Shown: positions 6,679-9,230 of the stretch, piece by piece
How the letters are laid out: every line of letters starts with the position of its first letter
How positions within the stretch are numbered: the stretch's first letter is position 1
NCBI GenBank assembly: GCA_027346035.1
Contig: DAIESZ010000315.1
Coordinates: 1 to 9,230, forward strand
DNA from: Propionibacteriaceae bacterium
GTDB lineage: Bacteria; Actinomycetota; Actinomycetes; Propionibacteriales; Propionibacteriaceae
Reading direction: 5' to 3'
Length of the DNA: 9,230 bases
Made by a program: the position numbers and the translations under genes
Notes under the pieces: model-generated
The model's input: only the letters and a program-made list of their open reading frames with translations
What the model was told of the DNA's origin: nothing
Databases searched by the model: none

Positions 6679-6708
6679 CACGGCGACTGACCCCCCAGAA
6701 CCGCCGTG
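6679..6708. repeat. Inverted repeat, 7-base arms with 16-base loop
   Basis: CACGGCG (6679-6685) and CGCCGTG (6702-6708) are exact reverse complements enclosing a C-rich loop. Its left arm overlaps the smaller repeat GTGGT-TC-ACCAC (6670-6681), so the two structures exclude each other in RNA. It could be part of the tetR leader if transcription begins upstream of it. Confidence 0.4.
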
Positions 6709-6721
6709 CAGCAACTACTCT

Positions 6722-6746
6722 CGGGTGTCACCCGGGAGTCTCCCGG
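6722..6746. promoter_or_regulatory. Tandem palindromic operator candidate upstream of tetR
   Basis: Two overlapping palindromes share one pattern: CGGGTG-T-CACCCG (6722-6734) and CGGGAG-T-CTCCCG (6733-6745; the latter extends by one base pair on each side to 6732-6746). Both have a central T, and the centres at 6728 and 6739 are 11 bases apart, one helical turn. Such paired dyads are what a TetR-family dimer pair would bind. They sit about 70-90 bases before the regulator's ATG. The symmetry is directly visible; binding by the neighbouring regulator is inference. Confidence 0.5.
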
Positions 6747-6788
6747 CGCACACTCGGCAACTTCCCGTTCGGGACCCTGGAGGTGGAC

Positions 6789-6815
6789 ATGACGTCACAG
6801 GAAGTCACGGGATGA
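6789..6815 (+). CDS. 8-codon leader ORF overlapping tetR start
   Basis: A strong Shine-Dalgarno sequence GGAGGT (6779-6784) lies four bases before this ATG, which opens a reading frame MTSQEVTG ending at TGA 6813-6815. Its stop overlaps the tetR ATG at 6812 as ATGA, so a ribosome finishing it could re-initiate on tetR. A second, weaker site AGGAAG (6799-6804) lies inside it, seven bases before the tetR ATG, so tetR could also be initiated directly. The peptide has no recognisable sequence. It is either a coupling leader or a chance frame made by the spacing of the two sites. Confidence 0.35.
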   Translation: MTSQEVTG

Positions 6816-7510
6816 CCCCCGGGGCGGACCGCTTCGCACCGCTTCCCGCCTCGCCGACCGACGGGCGCACAGCCCGCCGGCTCGTGTCACGGGAACGGAT
6901 CGAGAATGCCGCGACAATGCTGTTCGCCGAGCGCGGATACACCGACACCAGCCTCGACCAGATTGCCGAGTTGGCCGGCGTGAGTAAGGGCACGATCTTC
7001 TACAACTACGCCAACAAGGCCCAATTGTTCGAGCAGTTGTTCATGGGAGCGGTCACCTCGCTCGCCGCCGACATCTGCGACGCCCGCGATGGGCTCACCG
7101 GCTGGGCCGCCTTCGAACGCGCGACGCAGCGGGTCATCGAGCGGGTCGACGAGCACCCCGCCCCGGCACTCATCGTGATCAATGAGTTGTTCCGGTCGGG
7201 CAGGCCGTGGGCGGCGATGCTGGTGCGGGCTCGCGACGTTCTCATCGAACCGCTCGTGGAGATCATGGAGGAGGTCAGCGCCGAACGCGTCGCCGCGCAG
7301 GGTGGGGGTCCGCTCATGCCCCACGAACACTTCACGAATCTGGCCATGTCGGTGCTCGGCGCGCTCGTGGTGTCGACCCTCGACCGCAGCGCCTTCTCAC
7401 CGGAGCGCTCCATCGGTGACATCCACCACGTGCTGATCACCTCGGTGTCCGGGCTGCGCAACGGCATGGGTGCGGAGCACCACGCACCCGGAGGTGGCCA
7501 CAGGTCGTGA
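6812..7510 (+). CDS. TetR/AcrR family transcriptional regulator
   Basis: From ATG 6812 the protein has 232 residues. The N-terminal DNA-binding domain spans about 24-72: RERIENAATMLFAERGYTDTSLDQIAELAGVSKGTIFYNYANKAQLFEQLF, with helix-turn-helix TSLDQIAELAGVSKGTIFYNY (46-66). The rest (about 76-215) is a helical ligand-binding and dimerisation region I cannot assign to a subfamily. The open frame extends far upstream (to 6455), but the region before 6812 looks non-coding and AGGAAG at 6799-6804 supports this start. It is divergent from metY and preceded by paired palindromes, so autoregulation is likely and control of the methionine operon possible. In Corynebacterium glutamicum a TetR-type repressor, McbR, controls methionine genes, but this protein does not look like McbR outside the helix-turn-helix. 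It converges with the next gene with a 31-base gap and no clear terminator. Confidence 0.9.
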   Translation: MTPGADRFAPLPASPTDGRTARRLVSRERIENAATMLFAERGYTDTSLDQIAELAGVSKGTIFYNYANKAQLFEQLFMGAVTSLAADICDARDGLTGWAAFERATQRVIERVDEHPAPALIVINELFRSGRPWAAMLVRARDVLIEPLVEIMEEVSAERVAAQGGGPLMPHEHFTNLAMSVLGALVVSTLDRSAFSPERSIGDIHHVLITSVSGLRNGMGAEHHAPGGGHRS

Positions 7511-7541
7511 CCCCCGCCATGGTGCTGCTTCGGCGCACGTC

Positions 7542-8114
7542 TCAATCGTCGGCGTCGTTGGGGACGATGCGGTCGCGGTAGGCGTCCCGGAGGGATGCCC
7601 ACCCGGCCGACACCGCGTCGGCGCCGACCAGACGCTCGGCAGCGCGGCCCGCGATCAAGCGGGCGAGCACACCGAGACACAGGTGCCATCCAGCGGCCAC
7701 TTCGGCGAAGGAATCCCGCGCGGTGAGCCGGTGAACCAGCTGCAGTTGCGTGCCGGCGTCCGCGGGGCCGAGCTGCCAGACGAGGGTGTCGAGGCCCCAG
7801 CGGTGCACCAGGCGGAAGGGTTCGAAGACCTCCAGCACGGTGGCGTCGACGACCTGTGAGAGCGGCGATTCGCGTGCCTCGGCGGCTCCCGCAGTGATGA
7901 GCGCGCGGTCCGGGACGACGGGTGACCAGCGGGCGAGCAGGTCGGGACGGGTCAGCCACGGCCACACCTCACCCGGCGGTGCGTCGAGCGTGGTACGCAT
8001 GCTCAGCAGCCCACTGCGCACCGAGACCGGCAGCAGATCGTCGCCTGGAAGGGACGCCGCGGGGTCGGTGCGCCGGCAGCAGTTGTCGATGAGATTGTCG
8101 CTGGCATCGATCAT
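7542..8114 (-). CDS. SRPBCC / AHSA1-like domain protein
   Basis: From ATG 8114 the protein has 190 residues. The START/Bet v1-like fold of the AHSA1 (activator of Hsp90 ATPase homologue 1-like) family is recognisable from APPGEVWPWLTRPDLLARWSP (45-65), VLEVFEPFRLVHRW (93-106), TQLQLVHRLT (122-131) and the long final helix AAGWHLCLGVLARLIAG (140-156). Such proteins have a hydrophobic cavity for small ligands; bacterial members mostly have no known function and none can be assigned here. The frame stays open to 8369, but the upstream part is arginine-rich, unlike the family, and overlaps the divergent permease gene, so it is left out. No Shine-Dalgarno site precedes the ATG. It converges with tetR and is divergent from the phosphate permease, so it seems to be a single-gene unit. 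Confidence 0.85.
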   Translation of the reverse strand: MIDASDNLIDNCCRRTDPAASLPGDDLLPVSVRSGLLSMRTTLDAPPGEVWPWLTRPDLLARWSPVVPDRALITAGAAEARESPLSQVVDATVLEVFEPFRLVHRWGLDTLVWQLGPADAGTQLQLVHRLTARDSFAEVAAGWHLCLGVLARLIAGRAAERLVGADAVSAGWASLRDAYRDRIVPNDADD

Positions 8115-8215
8115 GGACGCCAGTCTCGCACGGTGTGCCGGGGTTCGGATCGACGCCGACGGCTCCTGTGCCACCCCGCTCCGGGCACGATGGATCGGCC
8201 GAAGATGACATCGAC

Positions 8216-8294
8216 ATGAACAAACGGTGTCGCGATTCCGGGTTGCCCGACCCCGCCCCCGAGCTGGACCCCGGGATGCACGAAAGTCTTGACT

Positions 8295-8302
<8 letters not shown>
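8216..8302 (+). CDS. Possible 28-codon small ORF overlapping the permease start
   Basis: An ATG at 8216 opens a 28-residue frame (beginning MNKRCRDSG, ending HESLDCE) that stops at TGA 8300-8302, eight bases inside the permease gene. About three quarters of its third positions are G or C, close to that of the real genes but not decisive at this length. It has no good Shine-Dalgarno site. If translated it would be a leader coupling to the GTG start of the permease. I do not recognise the sequence and it may be chance. Confidence 0.25.

Positions 8303-9230
<928 letters not shown>

Larger units (their letters stand above)
6457..6811. other. Divergent control region between metY and the tetR-type gene
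   Basis: No protein-coding gene is supported here apart from the short leader ORF near its right end. An open frame does run through it in phase with the regulator, but its product is arginine- and proline-rich and resembles nothing. The region holds a -10 box for metY, an imperfect stem-loop at 6552-6572 (GGGG/CCCC core extended by ACC/GGT), four further perfect inverted repeats listed separately, a small one at 6670-6681 (GTGGT/ACCAC), a TCCCG/CGGGA hairpin at 6763-6774, a Shine-Dalgarno site at 6779-6784 and the palindrome TGACGTCA at 6790-6797. I find neither the conserved core of SAM-type riboswitches nor a TAGAC-N6-GTCTA McbR site. Confidence 0.6.

Noticed and set aside
6455..6811. N-terminal extension of the TetR protein by 119 residues from an ATG at 6455.
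   Set aside because: The extension is rich in Arg and Pro, overlaps the metY start and its promoter, covers the palindromes, and the TetR domain begins normally after ATG 6812, which has its own ribosome site.
6457..6811. SAM riboswitch (SAM-I, SAM-IV or SAH type) upstream of metY.
   Set aside because: A GCAACC is present near 6471-6476 on the minus strand, but it is too close to the start codon and the other conserved core segments and enclosing stem are missing. A covariance-model search would settle this.
6457..6811. McbR-type operator (TAGAC-N6-GTCTA) for methionine control.
   Set aside because: No TAGAC/GTCTA pair with that spacing is present on either strand.
7511..7541. Rho-independent terminator between tetR and the AHSA1-like gene.
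   Set aside because: Only a weak CGCC/GGCG pairing with a long loop and no T-run is visible.

Overview
The window is about 9.2 kb of dense, high-GC DNA with GC-rich third codon positions, frequent GTG starts and very short or overlapping gene junctions. Together with the gene set (FxsA beside apolipoprotein N-acyltransferase, metY-metX, several start codons with almost no leader), this points to an actinobacterium (Actinomycetota). I cannot name a genus. No insertion sequence, phage gene, tRNA, rRNA or CRISPR array is visible. This is mostly core metabolism and envelope biogenesis, so no wholly new system is claimed.

Left part (1-2362, minus strand): a three-gene run in the order Lrp/AsnC regulator, lnt, fxsA. 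The regulator and lnt share a GTGA stop/start overlap. fxsA follows after about 50 bases and has a good ribosome binding site that may be hidden in a hairpin. fxsA runs off the left edge and looks abnormal over its last 65 or so bases. Starting only 25 bases from the regulator, in the opposite direction, is a stand-alone 5'-3' exonuclease of the FEN/PolA N-terminal type (2388-3344).

Middle part (3348-6456, minus strand): a compact methionine operon, metY-metX-metW. MetX activates homoserine by O-acylation, MetY exchanges the acyl group for sulfide to give homocysteine, and MetW is the small methyltransferase-like partner of MetX. The genes are 3 bases apart (metY/metX) or overlap by 8 bases (metX/metW). 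Both metY and metX have a -10 hexamer placed as expected for leaderless transcripts.

The 355-base gap at 6457-6811, between metY and a divergent TetR-family regulator gene, is the most interesting stretch. It holds several inverted repeats, including two 13-base palindromes of the same pattern whose centres are exactly 11 bases (one helical turn) apart, and an 8-codon leader ORF overlapping the tetR start by ATGA. The layout suggests an autoregulated TetR repressor that may also control the methionine operon.

Right part (7511-9230): an AHSA1/SRPBCC-fold protein convergent with tetR, then a divergent PIT-family phosphate permease that runs off the right edge. A possible 28-codon ORF overlaps the start of the permease gene.
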